Positions 23,702 to 36,313 of a DNA stretch of 64,000 nt are shown here, in pieces (the first letter of the stretch is position 1; every line of letters begins with the position of its first letter). Origin of the DNA: Prostheceraeus crozeri (taxonomy: Eukaryota; Platyhelminthes; Polycladida; Euryleptidae). Below the pieces are notes generated by a model. That model was given only the letters and a program-made list of their open reading frames with translations, was not told the DNA's origin and did not search any database. The DNA lies in NCBI GenBank assembly GCA_907163375.1, contig CAJQUW010012964.1, forward strand, positions 248,001 through 312,000, given 5' to 3'. The position numbers and the translations under genes are program-made.

Positions 23702-25527
23702 TTGTGTCATGTAAGGTTGAAGTTAATTGATAGAAATTGGTTAGAACGGAATGCCAACTTTTTTTGTAAATGTATCATCTTTGAAATAGGTTCTGTTAGT
23801 GAGAACTTATCTGTCCATTTTTTGTCTGTTTCAAAGCTATTTCATTTTGAGCATAATGACAACGAGTTCTGCAATATTTTGGGATATTTGGCTGGATTTA
23901 AAGGATTTCATAAAGATGACAAAAATGCTTCAATCTCGCACGAATGAGTGGGACGCACCACAATTCCTGCATTACTAAAATAGTCAAATATGGCATTACC
24001 TGTTTCGTAAACTTGGGGATGAGCTCTTTCCAACGGAAATAATGAAATACATTATGGCAGTCGGCCGGAGACAACAAATACATATATCAAAATTCTCTTC
24101 TAAAAATCTTTTATTTCAACAGTTTATTTAATTACCTACTCTTTCATATTACTGCGATATATGGAGATTTGTCCCTTTGTTAAGACAATTCACAAGAATA
24201 TGTGAAAATATATAGGGCATGTTTTTTGAAAAATTCACGCAAGCAATGATTTTACATTTTAGCCATTTATGCGAATCAGCTGTTGATAATTTGGTACTAC
24301 AGTATTGAGCAGGAATTTTTACACAAATATATTCGAGTGTTGCGAAAACTGGTGTAACTTTGATCAAAACGATGGGAATTCACTTGACGGCTTGAAAGTA
24401 AAAAGCCGATTCCACAAGTGCGAGTATATCGGCTATACACGAAACTTGTAAGCTGTAATCTCTCTTTGTCCTCTTGATAAAAACATACATGACCGAGGCG
24501 AAAGGTTATGGAATTAGATATAATGCCTTCTCAGTGCATTTAGCAATTAATTGGCTCGCCTGATAGCGCCCAATTTTCTCCTTGTTGGTTTATAAAGAGA
24601 AGTCCATCAAACATTTTATGACAGTTTGATTGCTACATTATATCGACAGATGGATAGTTGTGCTCATATACCTGAAATATGTTGAAGAATTTGGTAAAAT
24701 GCAGAATGCATTCTTTCGATGCTTTATGAGCATTATCATTGAATTCGTTCAAGCCCAAGGATTCTAGTTCAAGCCCCGCTTCCAAAATTTTAAATTTTTT
24801 TAAATGTGATTTTTATGCATTCTTGAACATTTTATAGCATCTCAATTGACATTACTCGATTACGTAGAGCACGTGCATGTATTGTAGGTTGTAGAAAGGA
24901 GTTAAGATACCTACAACGAGGTCACATTTGAAATTTACATTAGTTTATGCATGGACCTTCTGAAGGAATCGTAAGTCATCTTCTGTCGACATGAATCTAT
25001 TTCGTGTTGCGTGAGGAGTTCGCGACAAAACATCAGCTGCTAACTTTTTACAGACTCGTGTTATCACAGCAGCCGCGTATGCAACAAAGGCCATTCCATG
25101 ATTTTGAAATTGAGCGCCAGAGAGGATACAACAAACGAGGGCAGCAGAAACATTTCAAAAGTGACCGATTCTTATATGATGTGCGTGTTCATGTGGATGT
25201 GGTGTCAATTTTATCAAGATAGCAAGATGTACATGTATTTTGACCAGATATTGATCAGTATTGTTTCTACTTTTAACCCTTCATAGATTTATCTTTCTAT
25301 GATTTTTTCTCGATAATGAATTTGGAATTGGATGCTTTTCTTAAGTGTGCGAGGAGCAGAACCGTGGAGTCCAATAGGTCGAATACTTTTTCAACCGCGA
25401 TTCTAGACCTATGTTGAGAAAAATTATTCCATGGACAACGATGGCCATTTACCCAATTTCTTTACCTTTATGAGGGCAGGGACAGTTTCTTGGTCTCGAA
25501 TACGCACTTCTAGGTCAAACTACTTAC
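23702..25527. other. No gene recognised
   Basis: AT-rich DNA; open frames here have no domain or paired splice sites. Confidence 0.45.
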
Positions 25528-25586
25528 CCGGTCCTAGTGAATCGACGTTGAGGTCTGTAGGCATATTTCCGTCCATCAAGAGCCAT
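25528..25586 (-). CDS. Possible first coding exon (weak)
   Basis: Minus strand: ATG in a fair context (CGGAGATGG), 19 codons (MALDGRKYAYRPQRRFTRT) plus two bases, then donor GTAAGTAG. It lies upstream, on the same strand, of the host exons at 17.1-17.65 kb and could belong to them. A single donor match is weak evidence. Confidence 0.22.
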
Positions 25587-26164
25587 CTCCGACGAAGACC
25601 AAACGGCAGGAATGGATTTTACACTTTGTTCTCAACTCTTGCGCGGAACGATGAATCCGTTCGACTCCTGTTTGTGTTGCTATGGACAGTACGTGAATGC
25701 ACGCGATGTATTGTTCTTTCTATCATCATTCGTTTATGATACAAAGCGGTTTATCAATGCTATCCTTCAACAATCGTCCAGTAGTAGAATAGAACGAGAG
25801 ATTACCGCATTGTTTTAACTGGCGCGTCACTGTTGCAATTTCCTTTCAGGTGATTGAATAATAATGAACAATTTCGTAGTTGAAAGGGCGATAAAAAAGA
25901 GAATCAACTTAGAGAATAATGTTCACATGCTTTACTCTCTCGTCCCGTTTCTCCGGCTCTTTTATTAATTAACATTGGAGAAATCATGTCAATATCTCTA
26001 CGTGCGATGCAAATATCGTAATCGTAGCATGATCATGCATAAAAGGATAGTCAACGATCTGGATAATTAGAGCCATGATTATAGAATGGTAATGACAGTT
26101 CTTTTTTAACTCATGAATTAATTCGCCCACTTATTTGCATTTTCTGCTAGATTTCTGAATTAAT

Positions 26165-26289
26165 GTTGCTGCGGATCATGGAGATAATGAATCACTGTTG
26201 CAGAGGATCTGGGGATCATGAATCGCTGTTGCAGATGATCTGGGGAGCGTGAATCTCTGTTGCAGAGGATCAGGGAATGGAGAATCAAA
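26165..26289. repeat. Minisatellite, 4 units of about 31 bp
   Basis: Imperfect tandem units, each beginning GTTGCAGAGGATCTGGGG and ending near ATGAATC. It lies directly beside an old hAT family 1 copy. Confidence 0.85.
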
Positions 26290-26291
26290 AT

Positions 26292-26830
26292 ATTCAATTT
26301 TTGCGGACGTTCCTGAGGTCTAAAAGATATTTAATAAATTTGCAAAAAAATTCTTGCAAAATATTCGTGTTTGTATGCTAGGGCTTTGGTAATTGAAACT
26401 TTAATATATGAAAGTTATTAGATATCAAATGGAATGACGATTTGCTGACAAGAAACTGAAGTAAAAAGAAACTTCAGTTGATTATCTAGTAAATTTCAAT
26501 GCAACTTAATGCAACTTAAGTCCTAATATAAAACATTAAAAGCATCTTATTTACTTCTTGGCTCAATTTTCAGGATTGCTAACTTAGAAAATTTGATTAT
26601 TTTTCTGATTTTCCAACAGGCTAAGTGGACCTGCCATGCATGTATGTCCAAATCATTAATCCTATTATTTACTAACTGAATACATTCTGCGGACAATAAA
26701 AATTATCGCCCAGAATTTATTTATAGATGGCTAGAATCATAATACTACGTAAGATTTCAAATTCATGCATGTGGATTAGCTCAATGCTTAGGCATGATTT
26801 CATGATTCACTAAATTAGGCTTTTTTTATC
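26292..26830 (-). mobile_element. Old hAT family 1 copy H (partial)
   Basis: Reverse-oriented. It matches copy C (27060-27929, inverted) at TGCGG.CGTTCCTG, TATCAAATGGAATGA and GATTTCATGATTCACTAAA. Ends are not preserved. Highly diverged, so old. Confidence 0.6.
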
Positions 26831-27059
26831 AAAGTATTTTATTAAGCAATTTTATCAGCTTCGTTCATTTGAGGGCTTTCTTACACTTGATCAATTCACA
26901 AAAGTACCAGACACTGAAAAACCTAAAATATCACAATCAAAAACGATGAAAATATTTAACTTTAAAACCTGTGCATTGAGATAAAAATAAAACTTAGTTT
27001 ATTGAATGATCGATCAAAGTCACACAAAATAAAATTAAATTAATCCATAAGTTTGAAAT

Positions 27060-27929
27060 CCAGCAAATCAGTATTAGTTAAATCCCCAGTGTGTAAACAG
27101 CTTCGATTTTATTAAATCAACTCCAGTTGAGAGCTATTACCACATGTGAGTTATGCAAATTGCTTCACTTTATCGAGAAAAAATCTACACAGATTTGATT
27201 CACCATGATAGCAATACAGAGGGAAGAATAGTAGATTACAAATCCTACGTGGCATGACACCGTTTGAGACGTAATGCTTGTTGAATTAGCAATTCTATGG
27301 GTGACGACTGCTGCTTTGATGGTCAGCGTTATTATTAACAGTATTTTCTTAAGCGTATCCAAAGTGATCATATCATAAACTATGCCGGTCTCTGAAAGAG
27401 CAAGATATCACAACCAAAGACAAAGACATAATTATAAAAATTGTTATAATAAAGTATATTAATGTATGTGGGTCCACAATATGATTCAGATTCAAGAAAT
27501 AAAACATGAATTTAGTGAATCACAACATCATGCCGATCCGTAAAAATACAAATGGAATACTTAAATCTTCAGCCAAGAGGCACAATAAGATCTCAACTTT
27601 TCCATGAAGACTTGCATTATAGTGGGGTTAATGAAATTTCATTGATATGCAGCTTTATTTCCGCATCTTAGCCTGTTACTAAATTTTAATTCCTTTTGAT
27701 AACTGATAAGTTTCATACTAGTTATATAGAGGTACCAAATCGTTAGTAGGCTATACTCGTATAAGCACAGGAACAATTTGCAAAAATTTAGCTTTTTGAA
27801 AATTGATCAAATATTTTTCTAGACCGCAGGAACGCTACCTCCGGAAAAAAGTGAATCTTTCGAAATAAAAGTGTTCACTGCTGACATTTTTTTGAGTCGA
27901 CAACCTACAAATTATATACTTACTCCATG
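27060..27929 (+). mobile_element. hAT family 1 copy C, unit 1
   Basis: Right end GAGTCGACAACCTACAAATT...CTCCATG. The left end has lost about 24 bp that are still present in the unit 2 copy. Internal sequence aligns with copies A and B along the full length. Minus-strand open frame 27165-27371 is incidental. Confidence 0.8.
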
Positions 27930-28008
27930 TTTGATATTGAACTTTTACAGAGTTCTACAACAGAATTCTACACAATGATTTTTAATGCCCGCTGAATTCA
28001 TTCAGTTA

Positions 28009-29334
28009 CAGTACGCGACAGCAAGTTTTAAACACTGACACATAAGGCAGTAGTCATCTAGCTTCTTTTCTCTCAGAGCTTGATTTCTATAGTCCAAACT
28101 TCAAATTGATGCATCAAACTCCAACTCTAAGCTATGACTAATCACGTGCATCGTGAAATCAATAGCACGTCAATCTGAATCTTGAATTTTCTAGATTTGA
28201 GTCATTTATTCGTTATCTGCGATAGAGCTCTGAAATGGACGAGCGACATGAAAAGCGTATTAGAATTATTGCTCTATCAGAGAACACAGACAAGACAATG
28301 ACTGAAATCGCAAACATTGTTGGTATGTGCAAAGCCAGTGTAAGTCCTATTTTGAAACAATTTCGCGAAACTGGAAATGCAGATTTAGAATATCAAGATT
28401 GTGGTGGTTCAAAACTATCAGACCGAGATCTCCGTCGTATGCGTGTCATCTGTGCAAGCAAGTATGACATCGGTTGTCGTGACGAGCGTCCAAAAAGAAG
28501 CTCTTTTTGACTAAGGCTCAGGCAGAAAAACGTTATCAGTGGGCATTGCAGCACCGTAATTGGGAAGAAGATTAATGGAATAAAGTGATCTGTGGTGACG
28601 AAACTATGATTGAATTGAGAGATAATTGTCCACAATTTGTCAGAGATGTCGATGCTTTTCCTTACTTCTGACTCTGAGCACTATTGTTCAACGACAAAAC
28701 ACCCGAGCAGAGTAATTATTTGGTCTTGTTTCTCATTTTACGGCCCAGGACGAAGCTATATTGTGGAGAGTCAAATGAATACCGAATGATATGTGTCAAA
28801 AATAATCAGGAATCGTGTTATTCAGCAGCTTCAGCAGTGGTATCCTGGGTCAGATGGAATATTTCACCAAGATAATGCCCCAGGTCATAGGAGCAAACGG
28901 GCGATGGAAAAATTTTGTTCCAACAATATCATCGGCATGAATTGACCCCCATCGTCCCAGGATATCAACCCCATAGTGAATCTGTGAGGAATAGTGAAGA
29001 AACGAATTCTGAAAATGAAGCCGAAATCAAAAAACGACAGAATTATTGGATTCATTTAAGTATGTCAACACGATGATGAGATATTCAACATTATGCAATC
29101 TTTGGTTAGATCGATGCCACGACGTGTGAGTGCATTGATCGATTCTCGAGTATTTCATACAAAATACTGAACTCAATTTCATGAAAGTAAGCTTTTTCTG
29201 TAAGTCGAATTTACATTCTCGATGTGATTACATGATCAATTACAAAAGTAATAAAGTTATCTGACGCAATTTTAGACTTTTATGTCAAAAAATCATTGAA
29301 ATGTTACATGTTTAAAACTTTCTGTCGCGTACTG
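28009..29334 (+). mobile_element. Tc1-like transposon, unit 1
   Basis: Ends CAGTACGCGACAGCAAGTTT and TTTCTGTCGCGTACTG, TA on both sides, 1326 bp. It is related to the Tc1 at 6985 (shared CAGT..C.GACAGCAAGTTT end and similar catalytic motif), but a different subfamily. Confidence 0.95.
28235..29167 (+). pseudogene. Tc1 transposase, broken, unit 1
   Basis: The N-terminal helix-turn-helix reads MDERHEKRIRIIALSENTD then MTEIANIVGMCKASVSPILK (28235-28510). The frame then shifts. Later pieces give VICGDETMIELRDN (first aspartate, near 28590), HQDNAPGHRS (second aspartate, near 28870) and QDINPIVNL followed by a stop (near 28960), where the family has PIENLW. The third catalytic residue is therefore changed from E to V and the tryptophan codon is a stop. 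Dead copy, full-length in outline. Confidence 0.9.
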
Positions 29335-29499
29335 TAGTTTATGATTTGAACAAGTGTCTGATCTTAAAAGATACATTCAACCCTTCCGAAAAAAGCTATG
29401 AAATTGCTAAGTTAGTATACTTGTATATTAAACCAGGAAGCAAGATGCGTTTTCAATTAATGTGCTGCTTAAATATTTCGTGCCAATTCGCTAATATTT

Positions 29500-29660
29500 A
29501 ATTCTCAAAAGTTTACATTTTTAAACATTGATCAAACATTTTTAGACATCAGGAACATAATCCCCGCAAAAAACTGTATATTTTGATGTAAAATTTCCAG
29601 TGGGCCCTTATGCAGATATTTTTGAGTTGACACTCTACTACTACTATATATACTTATATC
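29500..29660 (+). mobile_element. hAT family 1 fragment E, unit 1 (right end)
   Basis: Matches the right-terminal 160 bp of copies A and C: ATTGATCAAACATTTTTAGA, then a CCGCAAAAAACTG block, then TTTTTGAGTTGACACTCTAC. The left part is absent or unrecognisable. Confidence 0.65.
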
Positions 29661-30075
29661 TAATTGATTGAACTTCTGGATGATGTTGATGCAATTACAA
29701 TAATCTCCTCAAAATCTTAGCTCACAACAGCTTTAAGAATTCATAGTCATAATCAGAGTGTTCTCCTTGCGAGGTTGATCGTTGCAGAGTTAAAAATAAT
29801 TAGGCCCACCAACATTCATTAATAAAAAATAATTCATCATCAGTCATTGGTTCTTATTTGCATTCTGTCAACTATATGCTTGAAAGCAGCGAACCGACGC
29901 GGTTAACAATGTTTGGCTTTAACCCTCCAATACCAGGATACTATAAACTTACAAGTTTAACACATGGAGTCCACTGTGAACCCCAAGTAATTAGCATTAT
30001 TATATCAGTAGCAGAGATCAATTGAAAAGTCAAAACTACTTCTTTAAAAGTTCTATAGTATATCTATGTGGCATT

Positions 30076-30312
30076 TGGCGGACTTATTTTTAAGCAGATT
30101 CGAGGAGTTCAATGGGTGATCATTCTGGCCCTTTGTTGGCAGATCATTTTCTTCTCCATTGTGAACTTGTGTCTATGAAAAAGTTGCTATCAAGCAAGAA
30201 ATTTAGCCTTGCGAAGTTATTGACACTCAATGCGAGATATATAGATGACTTATGCATCTTTAATTATCAACATTTTGACAGTTTATTCTGTCTTGTCTTT
30301 GTGAACTTTTAA
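30076..30312 (+). pseudogene. Penelope-type reverse transcriptase scrap, unit 1
   Basis: Reads FKQIRGVQMGDHSGPLLADH then KFSLAKLLTLNARYIDDLCI, which matches the MGT..APLLADLFL and FRYIDD catalytic motif of Penelope-like RTs. Only about 75 codons remain. It lies within the piggyBac element on the opposite strand. Confidence 0.7.
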
Positions 30313-30999
30313 GAATCCGTGTGTCCAGGCCCAATGAACGGGTAAGGAGTCCTTTTCAGAACTACCTTACATTTATTAGAAATAAATAATTTTTATATTT
30401 TATTATATGTGATATCTGCACTTAAGCGGACTTCAGTTACAATAATTCGATTGTCCTTCGATGACTGTCCTTCCGGGAAAAGACGCTGTTCAATCGACAG
30501 ATTGATAATCTACAAGAGAGACCAGATTCCACCAACAAAAAACCAACAAAACGTCTGCGTGGCTGATTACTTGATTCCAGAGGAATGTAAATGAACATTG
30601 AATCACACACGTATTGATTCCTGAAAACCAAACAAGTTATATAAGACAATCAAGATCATGTACTTACTAAAACCTAAAACAACGAATTAGGCCTGCCAGC
30701 TAAGTCAAGGACGTTAGGCCTACTGAAAGTCACCATTGACCGTCATCGAGCCGCTCGTTTCACTGTGTATGTTGAAGGCCATCTATCGACGGCAGCGACT
30801 CCGCCCTTTGTTCAGTGAAAGAATTCAGGCTTCATCATGGATCTCCCCACATCCAAAACGTTGAGAGCTCAAGAGAACGCAAGGCTGAACATGAACAAAG
30901 CCGCTTGTATTAAGTCCAGCAAGCCTCCCTACATGTAGATGCTTGCATAATAAGTGCTATCTCGTACTTTCATGAACCTTGTATTTATGTGAATAACGG

Positions 31000-32330
31000 T
31001 TGTCTCATTTATGACTGCTTAAGACTATACCTCCGATCGAACTGACAAAATATTCCTGCAGAAATACAAGCAAGTTCGAACATGTATGGGACATTGATAA
31101 GTTTATGTCATGAATAGTTTGGTCTGTCTGTCCCTGATTTATCACATTAGATTCGTGTCTAAAATGCATCCTACAGACTTCCTCCAAAAAGAAGGTGGTC
31201 TCCTGCTTTGTAGAAAAATCTGGTGCTGCCCATCTCTCGATCTGCCTTCTGTAAAACATAACTCGACAATGCTCTTTTGCTTGACTTCATCGTTCCAACC
31301 AGAGTGTAAGCTCCGTCATCTTACGAAAGACAAACTTGTGTAGAAGCTGTCAGAGGCCTACAGTTTACTGCCACTGTCTTCTCCTGAGCGGATGAGTTTA
31401 CAAACGGTATCGAGTGAAAGTGTACATAATCCTTTCCACAATATGATGTGATTCCCATCATACAAAAAGTTCTCTGCTGCAGTGCCTCATAAAAAGTTAA
31501 TAGTCCGCATACTTGGCTGGCTGTTGTTTAGCATATTGCCTAAAACAATACCACCCTCTGAATGAGATCAATGCTACAGAATCATGGCTTGAAGAATTTC
31601 GGCAGTTGGTTTTCGAAAAAGCAGAAATTCTTTTATCGCAGCCATCTTATCTGTTTTTCGTGTACTCACGCGTTCCGTTTTGCAATCAAATCTTAGATTC
31701 TGTAGCATAATAGCGACTCATAGTGGTGACTAAGAATACCTTGCGGTCATGTATGTTCTTTGTTCCAAAGGCTTTGCAATTAATCTCCAATTGACTGCAA
31801 CCAAAGTAGAGAGGAACGATGAGTCCTAAAAAGTTATAAGCTTCGTCGGCTGCTGTCATGCTCTTAACCGTGTTGCTATTTCCCTGCTTTTCTTTCCCTT
31901 CGTTTGTGTACGTTACCATGACGTCCATCAGCAATCGCCAAGAGGTTTGTGATTCTACTGTGTTTCTGCAATCCGTTAGGTCCAGTCCTTCCATTAAGCT
32001 TCTAGAATTCGCTGATGGATCTATTATGTATTCTTCACCCTCCTTTCCGCGAAGATCCGAAGTCCCAGCTGCAGGTAACGTCACTCTAGTAGGTTCACCG
32101 TTTTGTAGTCCTACCGGTACATCGTCGTTACACGCTGAGCTATCACTGCTGTTTTGGCTGCTATGATGTAGGCCCATCGCAGACATCTCGCTGCTTTCAT
32201 ATCAATCTTCGTCCATGTCGGATGGTTGCTCATCATCAGCATTAGATCGATTCCATTGCATTTCCGGCCTTATTCTGACGCCGTTGTCTTTCCATCACTG
32301 TTTTGACTCGAATCTTATCCGAAGAGTATT
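31000..32330 (-). pseudogene. piggyBac transposase remnant, unit 1
   Basis: Read on the minus strand, in several frames. An acidic, serine-rich N-terminal part with FLGLIVPLYFGCSQL and VFLVTTMSRYY (frame 31686-32186, 166 codons) corresponds to the family's GLL and MS..RF region. Then FRQYAKQQPAKYA near 31545, and TLVGTMKSSKRALSSYVLQK with REMGSTRFFYKAGDHLL near 31230-31310, matching the conserved TLVGT...NKRE.P block. Piece order is that of DDE_Tnp_1_7 transposases. Stops and frame changes separate the pieces, so it is not functional. Confidence 0.75.
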
Positions 32331-33744
32331 TTTCAATACTCTGACATGAACGTTTGGGTCATGACAACTTAGTAGAAATCTCATTGGCTGTCGTGATTAC
32401 ACGTAAGCTCCTCGCTACCGCCGACCTGCACCGCAGACACTGCAATTGACGGAGGGATTCAACGTGAATGTGTCATCTTTGTCATGCAGAACTTGGTAAT
32501 CGGTAACCTACCATAATATCTTTGCTGGATTTTCAAATTGCACAATGGTATTTTGAAAAGGATGCAATGCACCGCATTAAGAAAATGTATGCAGTATACA
32601 TACTCAGGCAGTCATGCATAGATGTAGTCTAGAAAAGAGAGCGTGATCACACCTGATCTCAATAGTGCAAATATAGGCATATTAACTAGGCTGCGAGGTA
32701 TGCTCTATAGGGCCGTCACGTCAATGGAATATTATGTATAATGATCCAAATAGAGTCAATGAAGCAAGAACTTGTTGCTTCAATACTCAACACCACTTTG
32801 AAACCTTTTGTTACATGTTGTATGTCATTATTATGAATAATTTCGAATGAGGTCAAACCTGGACCCCATGCACGAGAGTTGTGATTTTTTTAATATTGTC
32901 AATTCTCAGTAACAATCCAGTAGGCTACCCGTGCTTTATAAGGACTATGAGCAGTTAGGATCACTGTGTAGTGTGCATTAGCAACAAATTCATAGACTGT
33001 TGGATGCCAACATGAAAATATTAAGCTTAGATGTTTGCAATTGCTTTGAAAACTAGTTGGGGTCCAACGTGGACCCCAGCGGAATCGGAAGGTTAATAAT
33101 AATATTACTCGTGCAAGGTGGTTGAATTCTTCCACGTGCGATAATACCGCAGAATGCTTTCCTCAAATAATCTCACGCAGTGAGCTGTGTATAGCCTGCC
33201 GCAGCGCATGCATTTGCCACACCATCTGTCATTATCACATTTCGACTTTATTGCCTTCAGCCACTTTTATCGCGTCGTGCGTTCGCATTATGCATCGAAG
33301 AATTAATCTGCTACCAGGACAAGAGGTCCAAATTTCCTTATCCTTCATCAACTTGCTTGTGATGAAGTGTCAACGATCACATTATTTATTTCAAAATTTT
33401 CGTGCGTTGTAATCCGCATGGTGTGCACTCAGCAGCCAAAGTAAAGATTATGCTTAAATTCAATCCCTGTTCTATCTGTTCATGTATTTTCCAACGCTTT
33501 GATTTAAGTTGCACTTGACCTGTAAAATTGTTCACCATGTGATGCAAATTTACCTAGATCGATGCAATGCTGGAATTCTTGTGCCACAGAACCCTCAATT
33601 ATGCAGATGTTCATCTTACAGACGTTCTGTAGTACTGGAAAATGTAAGTAGCTTCTTCAAATGTAGAATGCATGTTCAAAAATTAATAAAAGTGCAGAAT
33701 CGTTTCCTGATGCATCATGAGGTCATCAAATTATGAGAAATATG

Positions 33745-33768
33745 AGACACACACACACACATATATAG
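33745..33768. repeat. (AC)n microsatellite, length differs between units
   Basis: An AC run followed by ATATATAG; the copy at about 43328-43347 is shorter. A useful marker of change since duplication. Confidence 0.9.
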
Positions 33769-33797
33769 AAACTAAAGTGATCGAGCAAACATAGCTA

Positions 33798-34552
33798 CCC
33801 TGTGGAAACGAATCTTGCGAGCGGCTGGCGGATATCAGCTAAAGAATATCATGCTACAGTTCAGTCATATTTGCTGCATATTTGCTGGCGAAGTTCGCCG
33901 GCGACAATTCGTGAACTTATAAGCCACCTTTTACTTTTACTTTCTCTCTTATTTAATTCCTCATTACCGCCTCCACTGCCGAGGCTCTATCTTCTCCCTC
34001 ACCTCCTTGTCATTGCCCACACATGGCCAGTCTATCTTAGAAATATGTGCAGACTATCACATTCTTTGATAATGATAATATAATAGAGGATCTGGTTATA
34101 TCAATTTGCATAACATCTCTTGACATTCAGTAATTTACAACAACAACTCAATACTACAAATCATAGTATTTACTACGACATACTTTTTTAGTTTAAGCTT
34201 TCATGAATAAGAAAAAGATCCCTTTTCAACAGATCAGACTAATGATGCAATTTATTTTCATACGAAGTCAATATACGAACATTGCTACTTACTACTAATT
34301 GCTATAGCATTCACTATTTCGCCGGTTGGCGAAAAATTAGCTGAAATTAGCTAACAAACATCTATCAATTAGTTACAGCAACTTACTCGCCACCTACCAC
34401 TTCTGGATTTTCGACGCATTCTAAAAAATAAAGGCGACTTTCACATCTTGCGATGATTTTGTTACAAAATTGAGCAAAAAATTGATTTAGCCGCAAAATC
34501 GCTAACTGACCATGATAATCTATTGATATTAGCGATCGACGTTCCCACAGGG
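33798..34552. mobile_element. TA-flanked MITE, unit 1
   Basis: Ends CCCTGTGGAAACG and CGTTCCCACAGGG, TA on both flanks (33796-33797, 34553-34554), 755 bp. Inside are paired TTCGCCGG-like palindromes near 33893 and 34318. Non-coding; Tc1/mariner-type target. Confidence 0.85.
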
Positions 34553-34651
34553 TAATATGAAATTTACAATAAAATGGAGAGATAATTGCTCAATTTCAAT
34601 TCTACTATGCAAGTGGTCGGACTACTTAATGTGGCCTACAATAGAAAAGTC

Positions 34652-36313
34652 CATGGAGTAGGGATGTATAGGTTGAGTGTCGACTCAGAAAAGCATCTGC
34701 ATACAGTGAAAATTTTTATATAAAAAAGGATTCAGTTTTTTGCGGAGATTGCGTTCCCGTGGTCCAATAAATTATTTGAGCAGTTCTAAACTTTTTTATA
34801 CTCTACCTCCATACTTTTTTGAGTCGACACCAAAGATTTTATTTAATATTATAAAGGGCTAGATAGGAAATAGACGTATTTTTACCTAGTGTGCGACGAA
34901 ACCAGTGAAAATCAGCTGATATTGCATTAATTTGAAAATATTTGCAAGCGAGCAACAACATTCCTATCCATTACCTCTTTTTAGTAATTGCAGAACTAAA
35001 ACGCATTTTGATAATAAATCAAGACATTTTTACATGTTTAAAGGAAACGTCCGAATTTCAACAAATAGGGCCTAAGAGTACAACATTCTACTTTTTCAGA
35101 TGTCTTGCAAAAACGTCTTCAGATTGAAATAAGAGCACTGCTGATACAATTATTTCAATAAGACATTGCATTATTTTATGACAGTTGATTCTTAAATCTG
35201 AAGAGCGCATGTTATATAGGAATAATACAAATGAAAACCAATTGTTTCTTTTCTGGATGAAAGCAGAGTGAAGTTCACCTGCAATTCACCAGATACATGA
35301 CTAAATGACTTTTCTGAACAGAAAAAGGAACCACATCTTTACTTGTGATCATGCAGCCATGGTTGCCTCTTTGCAATAAGTCCGATACCTGGCTATGGTT
35401 GAACATGTACATCGATGCTGTGCCCATGTGCACCGGCCCGGCCACGCCAGACGCGATGCCGGGGTTACTGCCAAGCTTAGCAATAATATAACGTGTATAT
35501 ATAATTTTGTAGTAAGAAATTACATGATACAACAGAAAAAATAAATATGAACTATCAGAAAATTTGATATAAAATTGGCTTAAGCAAATAAAAACAAACA
35601 ACATATACCGATATGTATGTTATGCGATGCACATTGTCAACATCTTTGACATCGACAGACATGCGATGATCGATTCCAGTTGGCCCTAAAACGCCCTCTG
35701 TTAATTATTTGCAATAGATCCACTGTATGTTTCAGCTTGGTAAATAACTCGAAGGACATGGGTGAGCTCTATTAATAGCCACTTCCTCACTGTGATACTC
35801 GGATTCTCACTGAAATCGTTTATGTCATGAATTATACAGAGGGGAGGGAGTTAGTGTTTATCAAATTATACCGCATCAGTCTTCATGTGAATATTTTTTC
35901 CTCCAAATTGATAGTGCTGCATTAAATTGCTGTATTACCGCTCTCATCTTTAACAATCTTTTTCAGAGAAACTACTGAACGAATATTCTTGAAACTTATC
36001 ATGTAACATCAGTGAATTATGCTTTACATCATGTGCCATTTCCAAGCCTTTTTGTCGCATTGCACATCGCACAGCCGACAAAACAGCAATTTCGCTCCAT
36101 TGCCGTAATGCTTTTCTTGCCACGATAAGGACCGCAATAAAATAGGTTCAAATTTAGGCATCTATTTCTCATCTAGCCCTTTTAAACAATTAGACATCTT
36201 TGGTCGACACTCTACCTATATATCCCAATTCTATAATCGAAAGTGTATACACATTGGGGATTTAATAGATGCGGATTTACCACTCTACCTAATACATGCA
36301 TACTTACTCTATG
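34652..36313 (-). mobile_element. hAT family 1 copy F, rearranged, unit 1
   Basis: Ends CATGGAGTAGG and CTCTATG with a perfect 8-bp target duplication GAAAAGTC (34644-34651, 36314-36321). After removing element G (34829-36204 plus one CGAC) it is only about 282 bp: a right end, a second right end in the opposite orientation, then the left end. A deleted and rearranged derivative that still moved. Confidence 0.88.
34829..36204. mobile_element. Element G, 4-bp target duplication, unit 1
   Basis: Inverted ends of about 60 bp, imperfect, starting ACCAAAGAT and sharing AAAGGGCTAGAT and GAAATAGA. The flanking CGAC is duplicated (34825-34828, 36205-36208), and removing the element plus one CGAC restores the hAT right end GAGTCGACACTCTACC. 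Length 1376 bp. A 109-codon minus frame (35275-35604) is unrecognised. A 4-bp duplication occurs in Chapaev, Sola, Ginger and some Academ elements; I cannot choose. Confidence 0.85.

Larger units (their letters stand above)
29923..33092 (-). mobile_element. piggyBac-like transposon, unit 1
   Basis: Flanked by TTAA on both sides (29919-29922, 33093-33096), the fixed target of piggyBac. Ends CCCTCCAATACC and, inverted, CCTTCCGATTCC. Just inside each end lies a G/C palindrome (GGAGTCCACTGTGAACCCC and GGGGTCCACGTTGGACCCC, each read inward), a layout known in the superfamily. Length 3170 bp. The transposase is broken, on the minus strand. A Penelope-type RT scrap lies inside on the plus strand. 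Confidence 0.88.

Noticed and set aside
31858-32166. 102-codon plus frames here and at 41442-41750
   Set aside because: Antisense to the N-terminal part of the piggyBac transposase remnant.
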